A stretch of 64,000 nt of DNA from Paracerasibacillus soli (GCF_034006335.1 NZ_JAWDIQ010000003.1), one strand, 5' to 3'. Positions 37,260-48,574 are shown, counted from the stretch's first letter. The notes: generated by a model from the sequence alone, not told the origin. Translations and numbers: made by a program.

Positions 37260-37272
37260 GAGGTGCTTGTGG

Positions 37273-39285
37273 ATGGATAAGCACCAAGCACAAAAGCAAA
37301 TCACAACATTAAAAGAGATTTTACAAAAATACAGTTATGAATATTATGTACTCGACAAGCCAACTGTACCGGATGCGGAGTATGACCAAAAATTACAAGA
37401 ATTATCAAAGTTAGAAGAACAGTTTCCAGAATTCATCACGCCTGATTCTCCAACACAGCGAGTGGGGATCAGCCCCTTGATGCGTTTCAAAAAGTAGAAC
37501 ATCGTATTCCGATGCTTAGTTTAGGAAATGCATTTAGTGAACAAGACTTAAGAGATTTTGATAAACGGACTACCCAAGCATTGGGTGGGTCTGTTACATA
37601 TATATGTGAATTAAAAATCGATGGACTGGCTGTTTCTTTAACGTACGAAAATGGTCACTTTAAACAAGGATCAACTCGTGGAGATGGCAGAATTGGGGAA
37701 GACATAACAGGGAATTTACGAACGATAAATAGCATCCCGTTGTCTATAAAAGAGCAACAAACAATTGAAGTACGTGGTGAAGCATTTATGCCACATAAAT
37801 CTTTTCTAGCGTTAAATGAGCAAAGGGAAAAAGACGACCTGGAGGTATTTGCGAATCCGCGCAATGCTGCAGCAGGTTCCTTACGACAACTGGATCCTAA
37901 AATCGCAGCTTCCCGTAACTTGGACGTATTTTTGTATGGTGTAGGTGAATGGAAGGGAAAGAACTAACATCCCACAGTGACCGATTATCATATATGAAAG
38001 AATTAGGTTTTAAAGTAAATCCAGAAATGGAAAAAATGCGCTACAATAGATGAGGTTATTGATTACGTAACATATTGGACTGCCGAACGGCCACATTTAC
38101 ATTATGAAATCGACGGTATCGTCATTAAAGTAGATAATCTTGCACAACAAGAAACACTAGGGTATACCGCTAAAACTCCACGATGGGCAATCGCATTTAA
38201 ATTTCCTGCTGAAGAAGTATTGACAACAATTCGTGATGTTGAATTAAGTGTAGGTCGTACTGGTGTCATTACACCTACCGCGATATTAGACCCGTCCGTG
38301 TAGCAGGATCTACCGTGCAACGCGCAACATTACATAACGAAGACAATATTCGTGAAAAAGATGTCAGAATCGGAGACACGGTTGTATTAAGAAAAGCAGG
38401 AGATATCATTCCTGAAATTGTCCGAGTAATGACGGATCAACGTACAGGTGTTGAACAAGCATTTTTTATGCCAAAAGAATGTCCGGCATGTGGGAATGAA
38501 TTAGTTCGCATCGAAGGCGAAGTAGCCTTACGCTGTATGAATCCAAACTGTCCCGCTCAATTACAAGAAGGACTGATTCACTTTGCATTCGTGATGCGAT
38601 GAATATAGAAGGACTTGGAGAAAAAGTAGTAGCACAACTATTTAGAGAACAATTAATCCAAACGATACCTGATGTATATCGTTTACAAAAAGAAGAATTA
38701 CTAAAACTAGAGCGAATTGGCGAAAAGTCCGCGCAAAACCTGTTGAACGCGATTGAAGTATCCAAACAGAACTCCTTAGAAAAGTTAATATTCGGTTTAG
38801 GAATTCGCTTTATCGGTGTACGTGCAGCCCAAATACTTGCTGAAGCGTTTGAAACGATGGATGCATTACAACAAGCAAGCTATGATAAACTCATTGAAAT
38901 CGATGAAATTGGCGACAAAATGGCAGATGCAGTTGTCCAGTACTTTGCTGAAGAAAAAGTGGAATTGATGATACAAGCATTAAAAGAGTTAGGTTTGAAC
39001 ATGACATACAAAGGACCAAAAAGAACAGAAAATGAGACAATTACTATTTTTACGGATAAAACATTCGTTTTAACAGGGAAATTAGAACAGTTTACACGTA
39101 AAGAGGCAAAAGAGCGTATTGAAGGATTAGGTGGAAATGTAACGGGAAGTGTCAGTAATAACACCGATGTTGTCGTTGCAGGAGAAGCTGCCGGCTCCAA
39201 GTATGACCAAGCAATTAAGCTAGGAATTACAATATGGGATGAGGAACAATTAAAACAATCGCTAGAAGAAGCGGAAGAAGTATAA
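37273..39285 (+). CDS. ligA: NAD-dependent DNA ligase LigA, multiple frameshifts
   Basis: An essential ligase of about 670 residues sealing nicks with NAD+. Domain Ia (YSYEYYVLDKPTVPDAEYD), catalytic CELKIDGLAVSLTYENG with the adenylated Lys, GDGRIGEDITGN, the OB-fold, the four-Cys zinc finger (CPACGN...CMNPNCPA), HhH repeats (NIEGLGEKVV) and a C-terminal BRCT domain (TFVLTGKLEQFTRKEAKERI) are recognised. At least five single-base frame changes occur (near 37470, 37965, 38040, 38297 and 38592). ATG 37273 follows AGGAGGTG. Confidence 0.92.
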
Positions 39286-39314
39286 TTTATTGGGAAGCAA
39301 GGAGCGGGACTACC

Positions 39315-40445
39315 GTGAAAAAACTAATTTTCATTTGTATAAGTGTATTACTATTATTAACAAGTTGTGCCCCAAAATTAAAAGATAATGAAGTTGTGCA
39401 AGATGAAAAGGAAAAACAAGAGCCATCGATTGTACCTAGTTATCAATTGTCTAAAGACAATTATCGCATGATTTTACCGTATGAACCTAGTGCAGCTCGC
39501 GGGGTCATTGTAAGCCAAGTACAAAATCGTTTAGATATCGATGAAATGGAGGAAGGACTGCGCAGACATTCAAAGGAGTATTTTGATACGGAAGAATATT
39601 ATTTTCGTGAAGGACAGTTTCTTACGAGTGATATCGTGTTAGATATTATTGATGAATTAAACCCAAAAAAACAGGCAGATAGTGACAAAAAGAACACAAA
39701 AGAAAAGGTAAAATATAACCGGGAAAACCCACGATATTTATCTCATATATTAGAGCAAAACTTTCTCCTAAAGAAAGATGATGAAAAGACAGTTGAAACA
39801 GCCGGGATATCGATTGGGATTGCTTTGAAATCAGTCTATGCATTTCAAACTGAAATTGGTGGACCGTATTATTATGAAAAGATTCCTCAAAAGGAAATGT
39901 TACAACAAGGATATAAAATTGCACAAAATGTACTAAAACGTCTACGCGCAATGGACGGTCTAACGGATATTCCAATTATGATTGCACTTTATCGTGAAGA
40001 AGAGCAAGGGTCCCCTGTACCAGGTAACTTTTTGGCGAAAACATACGTTGAAGGTGGACAAGATAAAGTAGCCGATTGGGAAAAAATAAAGGAAGAAAAT
40101 ATCTTGTTTCCATCAAGCCAAGCGAGCAAAAAATATGTTGAGGATGCAGAAATTGTCCAAGGTTTTGCAAATAAAATTGCAGAGTATTTTCCTAATTACG
40201 TTGGTTTGATTGGAAAAGGTTTTTATATTAATGGTGAAATGAAAAGATTAACGATTGATGTTCCAATTGAATTCTATGGCAAAGGTGAAGTACTCGGCTT
40301 TACACAATACGCGTATGGGGTTGTGAAAGATGTCTTTCCGGATAGATATGACTTAGAAATCAATATTAAATCGAGTGATCGTTTGGAAAGTATGATTTAT
40401 CGAAATGCAGGTGAGAAAGAACCGGTTACACATATCATGCACTAG
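39315..40445 (+). CDS. camS: CamS family lipoprotein (YerH)
   Basis: A 376-residue lipoprotein with signal KKLIFICISVLLLLTSC (lipobox Cys 18) and the CamS domain (IVSQVQNRLDIDEMEEGLRR, GQFLTSDIVLDIIDELNPK, GFYINGEMKRLTIDVPIEFY). In staphylococci and enterococci the CamS signal peptide is the source of a sex-pheromone-like peptide; in bacilli the role is unknown. It follows ligA by 30 bases with GGAGCGGG upstream, as in B. subtilis. The frame is intact. Confidence 0.9.
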   Translation: MKKLIFICISVLLLLTSCAPKLKDNEVVQDEKEKQEPSIVPSYQLSKDNYRMILPYEPSAARGVIVSQVQNRLDIDEMEEGLRRHSKEYFDTEEYYFREGQFLTSDIVLDIIDELNPKKQADSDKKNTKEKVKYNRENPRYLSHILEQNFLLKKDDEKTVETAGISIGIALKSVYAFQTEIGGPYYYEKIPQKEMLQQGYKIAQNVLKRLRAMDGLTDIPIMIALYREEEQGSPVPGNFLAKTYVEGGQDKVADWEKIKEENILFPSSQASKKYVEDAEIVQGFANKIAEYFPNYVGLIGKGFYINGEMKRLTIDVPIEFYGKGEVLGFTQYAYGVVKDVFPDRYDLEINIKSSDRLESMIYRNAGEKEPVTHIMH

Positions 40446-40502
40446 TATGATTTGTTTGATTGGCATGCATTCATTGAATCAAATGTATAAATCCGTTAAA
40501 AT

Positions 40503-40535
40503 AAAGGATGGGAATATTCCATCCTTTATTTGTTG
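40503..40535 (+). terminator. Rho-independent terminator after camS
   Basis: AAAGGATGG (40503-40511) pairs with CCATCCTTT (40519-40527), followed by a T-rich tail. Confidence 0.85.
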
Positions 40536-40623
40536 GATTTTTAAGAAGATCTTAACAGTGAAGGTTTTTATGTAATTTGGTCTGGATGGATAAAGATACA
40601 TCATTTTAGGGAGGTTTTTTTAT

Positions 40624-42177
40624 ATGGTAGTACCTTACAAACACGAGCCTTTCACAGATTACACAGTGGAAGAAAATAAACAAAAGCTGTTTGCTGCTCT
40701 TGAGCAAATTGAAAGCGAATTCGGTAAAGAATATCCGCTTATTATTGGCGGAGAGCGGATCATGACAGAAGATAAAATTAAGGTTGTCAATCCTGCTAAT
40801 AAAAATGAAGTGCTTGGTTATGTTTCAAAGGCAAACAAGGAAATTGCAGAAAAGGCAATGCAAGTTGCTGACGAAACATTTAAAGATACATGGCGCAAAT
40901 CCGACCCTACTTTACGTGCAGACATCTTATTCCGCGCAGCTGCAATTGTCCGACGTCGTAAATACGAATTTACGGCACATTTAATTAAAGAAGGCGGAAA
41001 ACCTTGGAATGAAGCAGATGCTGACGTTGCAGAGGGAATTGACTTTTTAGAATACTATGGTCGTCAAATGTTAAAAATCAAAGATGGTGTTCCAGTAGAA
41101 AGTCGTCCGATTGAATATAATCAATTCCACTATATTCCATTAGGTGTTGGTCTTGTTATTTCTCCATGGAACTTCCTATTTGCAATCATGGCAGGTACAA
41201 CAGTTGCAGCTATGGTAACAGGAAACACAGTATTATTAAAACCTGCAAGTACAACGCCAATTATTGCGTACAAATTAATGGAAGTGTTAGAAGAAGCAGG
41301 TATGCCAGCGGGAGTAGTAAACTATATTCCAGGACCTGGTTCAGAAGTTGGCGACTATCTAGTTGACCATCCACGTACTCGTTTCGTTAGCTTTACAGGT
41401 TCACGTGAAGTTGGAACTAGAATATTCGAACGTGCTGGAAAAGTACAAGCAGGACAAGTTTGGTTGAAACGTACGATTATCGAAATGGGTGGAAAAGACA
41501 CCATTGTCGTGGATAATGAGGCAGACTTAGAACTAGCAGCACAATCGATTGTCCAATCTGCATTTGGTTTCTCTGGCCAAAAATGTTCTGCATGCTCCCG
41601 TGCAGTTATCCATGAAGATGTTTATGAACAAGTAAAAGATCGTGTAGTAGCATTAACAAAAGAATTAACAGTTGGTAATCCGGCTGATCAATCCCGTAAC
41701 TTCATGGGACCAGTAATCGACCAAGCTGCATATGATAAAATTATGAGCTATATCGAAATTGGTAAAGAAGAAGGTCAACTACTTGTTGGTGGAGAAGGTG
41801 ACGATTCAACAGGTTGGTTCATTAAACCGACTGTCTTTGGTGACGTTGATCCGAAAGCACGCATCATGCAAGAGGAAATCTTCGGCCCGGTCGTTGCGAT
41901 GACAAAAGCAAAAGACTTTGATGAAGCAATTGAAATTGCAAATAACACAGAGTATGGACTAACTGGTGCTGTTATTACAAATAATCGTCAACACTTAGAA
42001 CAAGCACGTGAAGATTTCCATGTAGGAAACTTATACTTTAACCGTGGTTGTACAGCAGCAATTGTAGGATATCAACCATTTGGTGGATTTAATATGTCAG
42101 GAACAGACTCAAAAGCTGGTGGCCCAGATTATTTAATCCAACATATGCAAGGAAAAACAACATCTGAAATGTTTTAA
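40624..42177 (+). CDS. rocA: L-glutamate gamma-semialdehyde dehydrogenase (P5C dehydrogenase)
   Basis: A 517-residue aldehyde dehydrogenase that oxidises glutamate semialdehyde (from proline or arginine breakdown) to glutamate with NAD+. Seen are ISPWNFLFAIMAGTTVAAMV (coenzyme site), FTGSREVGTRIFE, the catalytic Glu in IEMGGKDTIVVD (about 287), the catalytic Cys in SGQKCSACSR (about 321) and EEIFGPVVAM. Length and motifs match RocA/YcgN. ATG 40624 follows GGGAGG. Frame intact, with its own strong terminator. Confidence 0.93.
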   Translation: MVVPYKHEPFTDYTVEENKQKLFAALEQIESEFGKEYPLIIGGERIMTEDKIKVVNPANKNEVLGYVSKANKEIAEKAMQVADETFKDTWRKSDPTLRADILFRAAAIVRRRKYEFTAHLIKEGGKPWNEADADVAEGIDFLEYYGRQMLKIKDGVPVESRPIEYNQFHYIPLGVGLVISPWNFLFAIMAGTTVAAMVTGNTVLLKPASTTPIIAYKLMEVLEEAGMPAGVVNYIPGPGSEVGDYLVDHPRTRFVSFTGSREVGTRIFERAGKVQAGQVWLKRTIIEMGGKDTIVVDNEADLELAAQSIVQSAFGFSGQKCSACSRAVIHEDVYEQVKDRVVALTKELTVGNPADQSRNFMGPVIDQAAYDKIMSYIEIGKEEGQLLVGGEGDDSTGWFIKPTVFGDVDPKARIMQEEIFGPVVAMTKAKDFDEAIEIANNTEYGLTGAVITNNRQHLEQAREDFHVGNLYFNRGCTAAIVGYQPFGGFNMSGTDSKAGGPDYLIQHMQGKTTSEMF

Positions 42178-42202
42178 TATTTATATGAAACTATCATGAA
42201 TG

Positions 42203-42245
42203 AAGCTCATTTTTATAGATTATCCTATAAAAATGAGCTTTTTAT
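42203..42245 (+). terminator. Strong terminator after rocA
   Basis: AAGCTCATTTTTATAG (42203-42218) pairs perfectly with CTATAAAAATGAGCTT (42225-42240), then TTTT. Confidence 0.9.
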
Positions 42246-42401
42246 GCTTTTTTGTACGAAAACTAGGAAAGTAGGAAAGTTTTTTACGGGTTAAACGGGG
42301 TTTTCGCCTATTAACTTTCCCAATATGAATTATCAGAATATATGTTATGATATATATACAGGATAAATAAATCTGAAAAAGAAAATCGGAGGTGGGTAAC
42401 G

Positions 42402-43668
42402 ATGGATATTGGTACATTTATTAAAATACAACGTTTGAAAAAAGAAATACCCAAGAAGAGTTAGCCCACGGTATTGTTTCGATGTCATATTTATCTAAAA
42501 TTGAAAATTCCCGAACAGAGGCTACACCAGAAGTAATAAATATGCTCTGTGCACGTCTGGGCATTCAATTAGATGGTGACCGAGATATTACGATTAATGA
42601 GAAATGCGAACAATGGTATAAATCACTTTTTGAAGTTAATAATCGGGCGAAAATCACAACAGACTATGAAGAACTAGAACAGCTAGTAGGGATGATGCGA
42701 TCCGATAGTCTGATTATGTTTGAAATACATAAGATTAGATACTTTCTCGTCTTAGGGGAAAATGAAAAAGCATTAGAGCAAATTAATAAACTAAATGATA
42801 TGTCAAAGTCATTTGATAATTTGCATCAATATTATTGGTACAAGTTTAGAGGGAATTATAATTATTTGCAAGGTGAATTCAGTCATGCAATGAAGATGTA
42901 TAAGCATGCCGAAGAGAAACAACAAAATCACCTTATGTTATCAGAAGAAGAAATAGCTGATTTACAGTACGTTATTTCGGTAACGCATAGTAAGCTTAGA
43001 AATACATTGGAATCGATTAAATATGCAGATCAAGCAATTGAAGTATATCGCAAATATTATAACTTCTTCAGATGTGCCCAATGTCATATCCTATTAGGTA
43101 TATCATATCGAAGAATTAAAATGACAGAAAAGGCGATTAAACATTATAATTTAGCACGCCATCTTGGTGAAATTAATAAAAATAATCATATTATGCAACT
43201 TACAAACCAAAACTTAGGTTATTTATATACAGCTTTGGGGAGCCGGAAAAGGCGATTACCTATTTTGAACATATTTATGCAGATGAAAATGTGAAGCAAA
43301 CTGATAGACTAACTGCGTTAATCTCACTCATAACAGAGTATTATGATATAAGAAATATAGACAAGACAAGACAGCTTATTGAAACAGCAGTAGAGTGGTT
43401 AGAGCTAATTAAAGATGATGTCAATTACAAGCTCTATTACTATGTTACCTATACTTACAAATTAAATATTGACAAACAGTATGAACAATTTGAAGAGTTA
43501 GTAGCAGAGAAATTTATACCTTTTCTTCAAAAACAGCGGGACTTTGGTCATTTAGTAGTTTATGCTAAAATGCTCGCAGAATACTATGAATCTACAAAAA
43601 GGTATAAAGACTCTGTTAAATACTATAAACTTGTTACTAAGGCTTATGATCACATAGCCAACTTATAA
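42402..43668 (+). CDS. RRNPP-type peptide-responsive regulator (HTH plus TPR), two frameshifts
   Basis: About 422 residues after repair. The N-terminal Xre-type HTH is MDIGTFIKIQRLKK, NTQEELAHGIVSMSYLSKIE, then a long array of tetratricopeptide-like helix pairs (NLHQYYWYKFRGNYNYLQGE, ESIKYADQAIEVYRKYYNFF, LLGISYRRIKMTEKAIKHYN, LGEPEKAITYFEHIYADE). This is the layout of PlcR, NprR and related cytoplasmic receptors that bind re-imported signal peptides. Frame losses near 42455 and 43243 (homopolymer shortening). A small secreted-peptide gene follows 13 bases after its stop, which is the hallmark of this family. An extended -10 TGTTATGAT lies upstream. Confidence 0.85.
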
Positions 43669-43681
43669 AGGAGGGGATAAA

Positions 43682-43828
43682 ATGAAAAAGCTAATTGCAA
43701 CAATTGCATGTAGTGGCCTACTTATCGCTGGTTTCCTCTTTGCACAAAACAGCGCAGTAGTAGACAGTGCTGCTTTTGAAGTTGAGCCTGGCATACTTTC
43801 TGTAGATGGCCCAGAATCAAATGCATAA
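43682..43828 (+). CDS. Precursor of a secreted signalling peptide, 48 residues
   Basis: The frame starts with ATG 43682 right after AAAGGAGGGG and encodes a Lys-Lys N-terminus, a hydrophobic core (LIATIACSGLLIAGFLF, residues 4-20) and a polar C-terminus ending VEPGILSVDGPESNA. That is the form of NprX/PapR/Phr-type pre-peptides exported by Sec and trimmed outside to a 5-10 residue signal. It is probably cotranscribed with the regulator. The mature peptide cannot be fixed from sequence; the last ten residues are the best candidate region. Confidence 0.78.
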   Translation: MKKLIATIACSGLLIAGFLFAQNSAVVDSAAFEVEPGILSVDGPESNA

Positions 43829-43874
43829 TTAACATCGTTTTCTTCAAACTGAATGTATTTTTACCCTATTTTTG

Positions 43875-43908
43875 GCCGAGATACTGATACAATCTCGGGC
43901 ATTTTTTT
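43875..43908 (+). terminator. Rho-independent terminator after the peptide gene
   Basis: GCCGAGAT (43875-43882) pairs with ATCTCGGGC (43892-43900), followed by seven Ts. Confidence 0.85.
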
Positions 43909-44087
43909 GTTTAAAAGAAAATGAAGGGATAAGTCACTGTAAATCTTGTAAGAATACAGCTTAATATGGTTCAGAAGTTGCGTTAATTGAGTTGTTTCTG
44001 CTATCATCAATAGTGTTACCATGGCGATTTAAATATAAGAGTGCAAAAAAACAATATACAATAAAACGTCTAACGGAGGTGCGGCAT

Positions 44088-44336
44088 ATGTCTGAAATTA
44101 CAAAAGAACAAGTGAAACATGTAGCAGAATTAGCAAGACTTGCGATTACAGAAGAAGAAGCAGTCATGTTTACAGAACATTTACGTTCTATTATTACATA
44201 CGCTGAACAACTAGGAGAACTTGATACAACAAATGTGGAGCCAACCACGCACGTATTGGACCTTAAAAATGTGATGCGTAAAGATGAGCCAAAACAGTGG
44301 ATTACCCAAGAAGAAGCATTAAAAAATGCACCATAA
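44088..44336 (+). CDS. gatC: Glutamyl-tRNA(Gln) amidotransferase subunit C
   Basis: An 82-residue subunit that wraps GatA and GatB in the GatCAB amidotransferase. KEQVKHVAELARLAITEEEA and EHLRSIITYAEQLGELDTTN with VEPTTHVLDLKNVMRKDEP are standard. ATG 44088 follows ACGGAGG; a longer in-frame extension upstream has no ribosome site. First gene of gatCAB; the frame is intact. Confidence 0.95.
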   Translation: MSEITKEQVKHVAELARLAITEEEAVMFTEHLRSIITYAEQLGELDTTNVEPTTHVLDLKNVMRKDEPKQWITQEEALKNAP

Positions 44337-44394
44337 TTAAAAGGACGGACAATTTCGCGTTCCATCCATTTTGGAGTAAGAAGGAGGAAAGTAG

Positions 44395-45857
44395 ATGTCT
44401 TTATTTAACCATAGTATAAAAGAAATTGAAGCAAAGCTAGCAGCAAAAGAAATTAGCGTAAAAGACCTTGTCGAGACGTCGATAAATCGTATTAAAGAAG
44501 TTGATAAAGATGTACAAGCCTTTATCACAGTAGATGAAGAAAATGCGCTAAAAAAAGCGGAAGAACTTGACAAGCTAGACGATCAAACCGGAAAACTATT
44601 TGGTATCCCAAGTGGAATTAAAGATAATATTGTAACAAAAGGCCTACGTACGACTTGTGCAAGTCAGTTTTTACGTAATTTTGAAGATCCCTTGTATGAT
44701 GCAACGGTTATGGAAAAATTACAGGCTGAACAAGCAGTTACAGTCGGGAAACTAAATATGGATGAATTTGCGATGGGTTCTTCAACAGAAAACTCTAGCT
44801 TTCAAAAAACAAAAAACCCATGGAACCTTGACTATGTACCAGGTGGTTCAAGTGGTGGATCTGCTGCTGCAGTTGCCGCTGGAGAAGTTTTGTTTGCACT
44901 TGGATCAGATACAGGTGGTTCCATCCGTCAACCAGCCTCATTCTGTGGTGTTGTCGGTTTAAAACCTACATATGGTCGTGTATCACGTTTTGGACTTGTT
45001 GCATTTGCATCATCACTAGACCAAATTGGTCCCATTACGCGCACGGTTGAAGATAATGCTCGTGTCTTAGAAGTCATTTCTGGACATGACAAAATGGATT
45101 CTACAAGCGGAGATGTAGAAGTCCCTACATATACAGATGCTTTAACAGGTGATGTAACTGGCTTGAAAATCGCTGTTCCGAAAGAATATCTTGGCGAAGG
45201 CGTACACCCTGAAGTAAAAGAGGCTGTATTGGAAGCATTAAAAACTTACGAATCCATGGAGCAACATGGAGGAAGTTTCCTTACCACACTCTAAGTATGC
45301 TGTTGCAACTTATTATTTGCTTTCTTCATCAGAAGCATCGGCTAACTTGGCACGTTTTGATGGGGTACGTTATGGTGTCCGCTCAAAATGCAAAAAATAT
45401 GTTGGACATGTTTAAACAGTCAAGAAGTGAAGGATTCGGTGAGGAAGTAAAACGTCGTATTATGTTAGGAACATTTGCATTAAGTTCTGGCTATTATGAC
45501 GCTTACTACAAAAAAGCCCAACAAGTTCGTACATTAATTAAACAAGATTTTGACTCTATTTTTGAAAAATATGATGTTGTCATCGGACCAACGAACCCAA
45601 CGACCGCATTTAAAATTGGAGAAAGAATCGATTATCCACTTACAATGTATGTGAACGATATTTTAACAATACCAGTAAACTTAGCTGGTGTACCAGGTAT
45701 TTCAATTCCTTGTGGTTTTTCAAGTGAAGGATTACCAATTGGCTTGCAAATAATTGGAAAACATTTTGATGAAAGCACGGTATATCGTGTAGCACATGCA
45801 TATGAACAAAAGACAGACTATCATAAACAACAACCTCAAATTGGAGGTGGAAAATAA
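44395..45857 (+). CDS. gatA: Glutamyl-tRNA(Gln) amidotransferase subunit A, frameshifted
   Basis: The amidase that releases ammonia from glutamine for Gln-tRNA(Gln) synthesis, about 487 residues. The amidase signature triad is complete: Lys in GIKDNIV, the cis-Ser in GGSSGGSAAAVAAG and the nucleophile Ser in SDTGGSIRQPASF. Near 45260-45275 two Gs appear lost (SMGATWEEVSLPHSKYAVAT restored), and near 45390 about two more bases (VRSENAKNMLDMF restored). The stop overlaps the gatB start by one base. Essential in organisms lacking GlnRS. Confidence 0.93.
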
Positions 45858-47285
45858 TGAATTTCGAAACAATCATTGGATTAGAGGTTCACGTAGAATT
45901 AAAAACAAAATCTAAAATATTTAGCCCAAGTACAAATGCTTTTGGTGATGCTCCAAACACGAATGTGAACCCAATTGATTTGGGATATCCCGGAACATTG
46001 CCAATCTTAAATGAAGAAGCTGTAAACTTCGGAATGAAAGCAGCAATGGCACTAAACTGTGAAATTGCCACACATACGAAATTTGACAGAAAAAACTATT
46101 TCTATCCGGATAATCCAAAAGCATATCAAATTTCACAGTTTGATCAACCAATCGGAGAACATGGTTGGATTGAAATAGAAGTACAAGGGAAAAAGAAAAA
46201 GATTGGTATCACGCGTGTACATTTAGAAGAGGATGCTGGAAAACTAACACACGGTGATGATGGCTATTCATTAGTCGACTTTAACCGCCAAGGGGCTCCA
46301 CTAATTGAAATCGTATCTTAGCCAGATATACGTACACCAGAGGAAGCATATGCTTACTTAGATAAACTGAAAAATATAATCCAGTTTACAGGTGTTTCAG
46401 ATGTGAAAATGCAAGAAGGTTCGCTACGTTGTGATGCAAATATTTCATTACGCCCATACGGTCAGGAAAAGTTTGGAACAAAAGCAGAACTGAAAAACTT
46501 GAACTCTTTTGCATATGTACAAAAAGGCTTGGAATTTGAAGAAAAGCGTCAAGAGAAGGTATTGTTATTGGTGGAGAAATCGCGCACGAAACACGTCGTT
46601 TTGATGAAAAGACAGGTGAAACGATTTTAATGCGCGTGAAAGAAGAAGCAGATGATTATCGTTACTTCCCATAAACAGACCTTGTACCATTATATATTGA
46701 TGATGCATGGAAAGAACGCGTTCGTAATGAAATTCAGAATTACCAGATGCAAGACGTGAACGTTATGTTTCAGAATTGAAACTATCGGAATACGATGCAG
46801 TTGGTATGACAAGCACGAAGGAAATGTCAGATTTCTTTGAGGAAGCCATTACACATGATGTTGATGTGAAACTAGTGTCAAACTGGTTAATGGGTGATGT
46901 TTCCGCATATATGAATAAACATCAAAAAGAGCTGCATGACCTGCCAATTACACCGGAAGCATTGGCGAAAATGATCAAGCTGATTGGCGATGGGACGATT
47001 TCATCGAAAATGGCAAAAAAGGTATTTAGTGAGCTAGTAGAAAACGGCGGTTACCCAGAAAAAATTGTGAAAGAAAAAGGGCTCGTCCAAATTTCTGACG
47101 AAGGTCAATTAACCGAAGTTATAACGAAAATACTAAATGATAATGAGCAGTCCATTATAGATTATAAAAATGGTAAAGGTAGAGCACTTGGATTTTTAGT
47201 TGGTCAAGTAATGAAGGCAACAAAAGGACAAGCAAATCCACCAATGGTTAATAAAATTTTAAAACAAGAAATGGACAAAAGATAA
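45857..47285 (+). CDS. gatB: Glutamyl-tRNA(Gln) amidotransferase subunit B, with two in-frame stops and two frameshifts
   Basis: The kinase/tRNA-binding subunit, about 475 residues. ETIIGLEVHVELKTKSKIFS, KNYFYPDNPKAYQISQFDQP, HLEEDAGKLTH and RQGAPLIEIVS are typical. The conserved SEPDIRTPEEA is read with TAG (46319-46321) in place of Glu, and YRYFPEPDLVPLYI is read with TAA ACA (46672-46677) in place of GAA CCA. Frame losses occur near 46565 and 46735. The C-terminal YqeY-like tail (GFLVGQVMKATKGQANP) is intact. Lesions are probably not biological. Confidence 0.92.
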
Positions 47286-47293
47286 TAAACGCA

Positions 47294-47337
47294 ACAAAGC
47301 TAGGCATATTAAAAACAAGCCTAGCTTTGTATTTTTT
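47294..47337 (+). terminator. Rho-independent terminator after gatB
   Basis: ACAAAGCTAGGC (47294-47305) pairs with GCCTAGCTTTGT (47319-47330), then a T-run. Confidence 0.9.
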
Positions 47338-47588
47338 ATATTATTTTAATAAAAGATAGGGACAAAAGTGGATCTATTTTTGACTTGGAAAATGAGAGCA
47401 AATTCCTTGATCTAAATCATATTTTATAGCTTATTATGGAAAATCGCTGTATAATATTTTTCATGAAAAAGTATATCGTAAATTAACATACTATCAAAGC
47501 TCTTTGCAAAGTATAGGAAAAGAGATATGATGGTAGTATTGTGTAATGTTTTCCAAAAAGAAATAATCGGTTTTTGGGAGGGGTTATC

Positions 47589-48574
47589 ATGAAAAGAGCC
47601 CGCATCATATATAATCCAACATCAGGTAGGGAAATTTTCAAAAAAGAATTACCTACTGTATTAGAGCGGTTAGAGCGTGCAGGATACGAAACATCAGCAC
47701 ATGCTACAACTGGTGCAGGAGATGCAACAGAAGCAGCTAAAATTGCAGTCCAACGTAAATATGATGTTGTGATTGCAGCTGGTGGAGACGGCACAATTAA
47801 CGAAGTAATTAACGGGATGGCAGAACAAGAATATCGGCCCAAGCTAGGGATTATTCCTGTAGGGACAACGAATGATTTTGCACGGGCATTACGTATTCCG
47901 AATATCCAACGGGCAGTAGATGTTATCGTAGAAGACAATCGTATGTTTATTGATATCGGAAAAGTAAACGGACAGTACTTTATGAATATTGCTGGCGGTG
48001 GCAGGTTGACGGAATTAACATATGAAGTGCCAAGCAAATTAAAAACAATGATTGGTCAATTGGCATATTATATTAAAGGAATTGAAATGCTGCCTTCTAT
48101 TAGGCCAATCCGCGCCAAAATTGAGTATGATGGTAATGTGATTGATGAAGACATTATGTTATTTCTCATTGCAAATACAAACTCAGTTGGTGGTTTTGAA
48201 AAACTTGCCCAGATGCCAAAATTGATGATGGACTGTTCGATTTAATCATTTTAAGAAAAACGAACTTAGCAGAATTCATTAGAATTGCAACACTTGCTTT
48301 GCGTGGAACTCATCTTGATGATAAACATGTCATATACGCCAAAGCAAAACATATTAAAGTAACGCCGGCTGACAAAATGCAATTAAACATAGATGGTGAA
48401 TACGGTGGTCTTTTGCCTGGTGAGTTCGAGAGTCTTAAACAGCATATTGAGTTTTTTGTACCACAAGCTGTGAAGGAGTTAAATCAAATCACAATTCAAG
48501 ATCCTGCAGATGTGGAAGATACAGGTGATGTGGATACGGTGTTGCTAAATGATCACACTGATGAAGAAAAGTAA
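47589..48574 (+). CDS. dagK: Diacylglycerol kinase (DagK/DgkB), frameshifted
   Basis: A soluble lipid kinase of about 328 residues that returns diacylglycerol to phosphatidic acid and is needed for lipoteichoic acid turnover. ARIIYNPTSGREIFKKELP, the nucleotide-binding AAGGDGTINEVINGM, PVGTTNDFARALRIP and FMNIAGGGRLTELTYEVPS are characteristic; the C-terminal LNIDGEYGGLLPG is also kept. A lost C near 48218 breaks the frame (PDAKIDDGLFDLIILRKTNL restored). ATG 47589 follows GGAGGGG. Confidence 0.92.

Noticed and set aside
35023..39285. pcrA and ligA as pseudogenes
   Set aside because: Both are essential and all domains are present in order; single-base frame changes fit the error pattern of the whole window.
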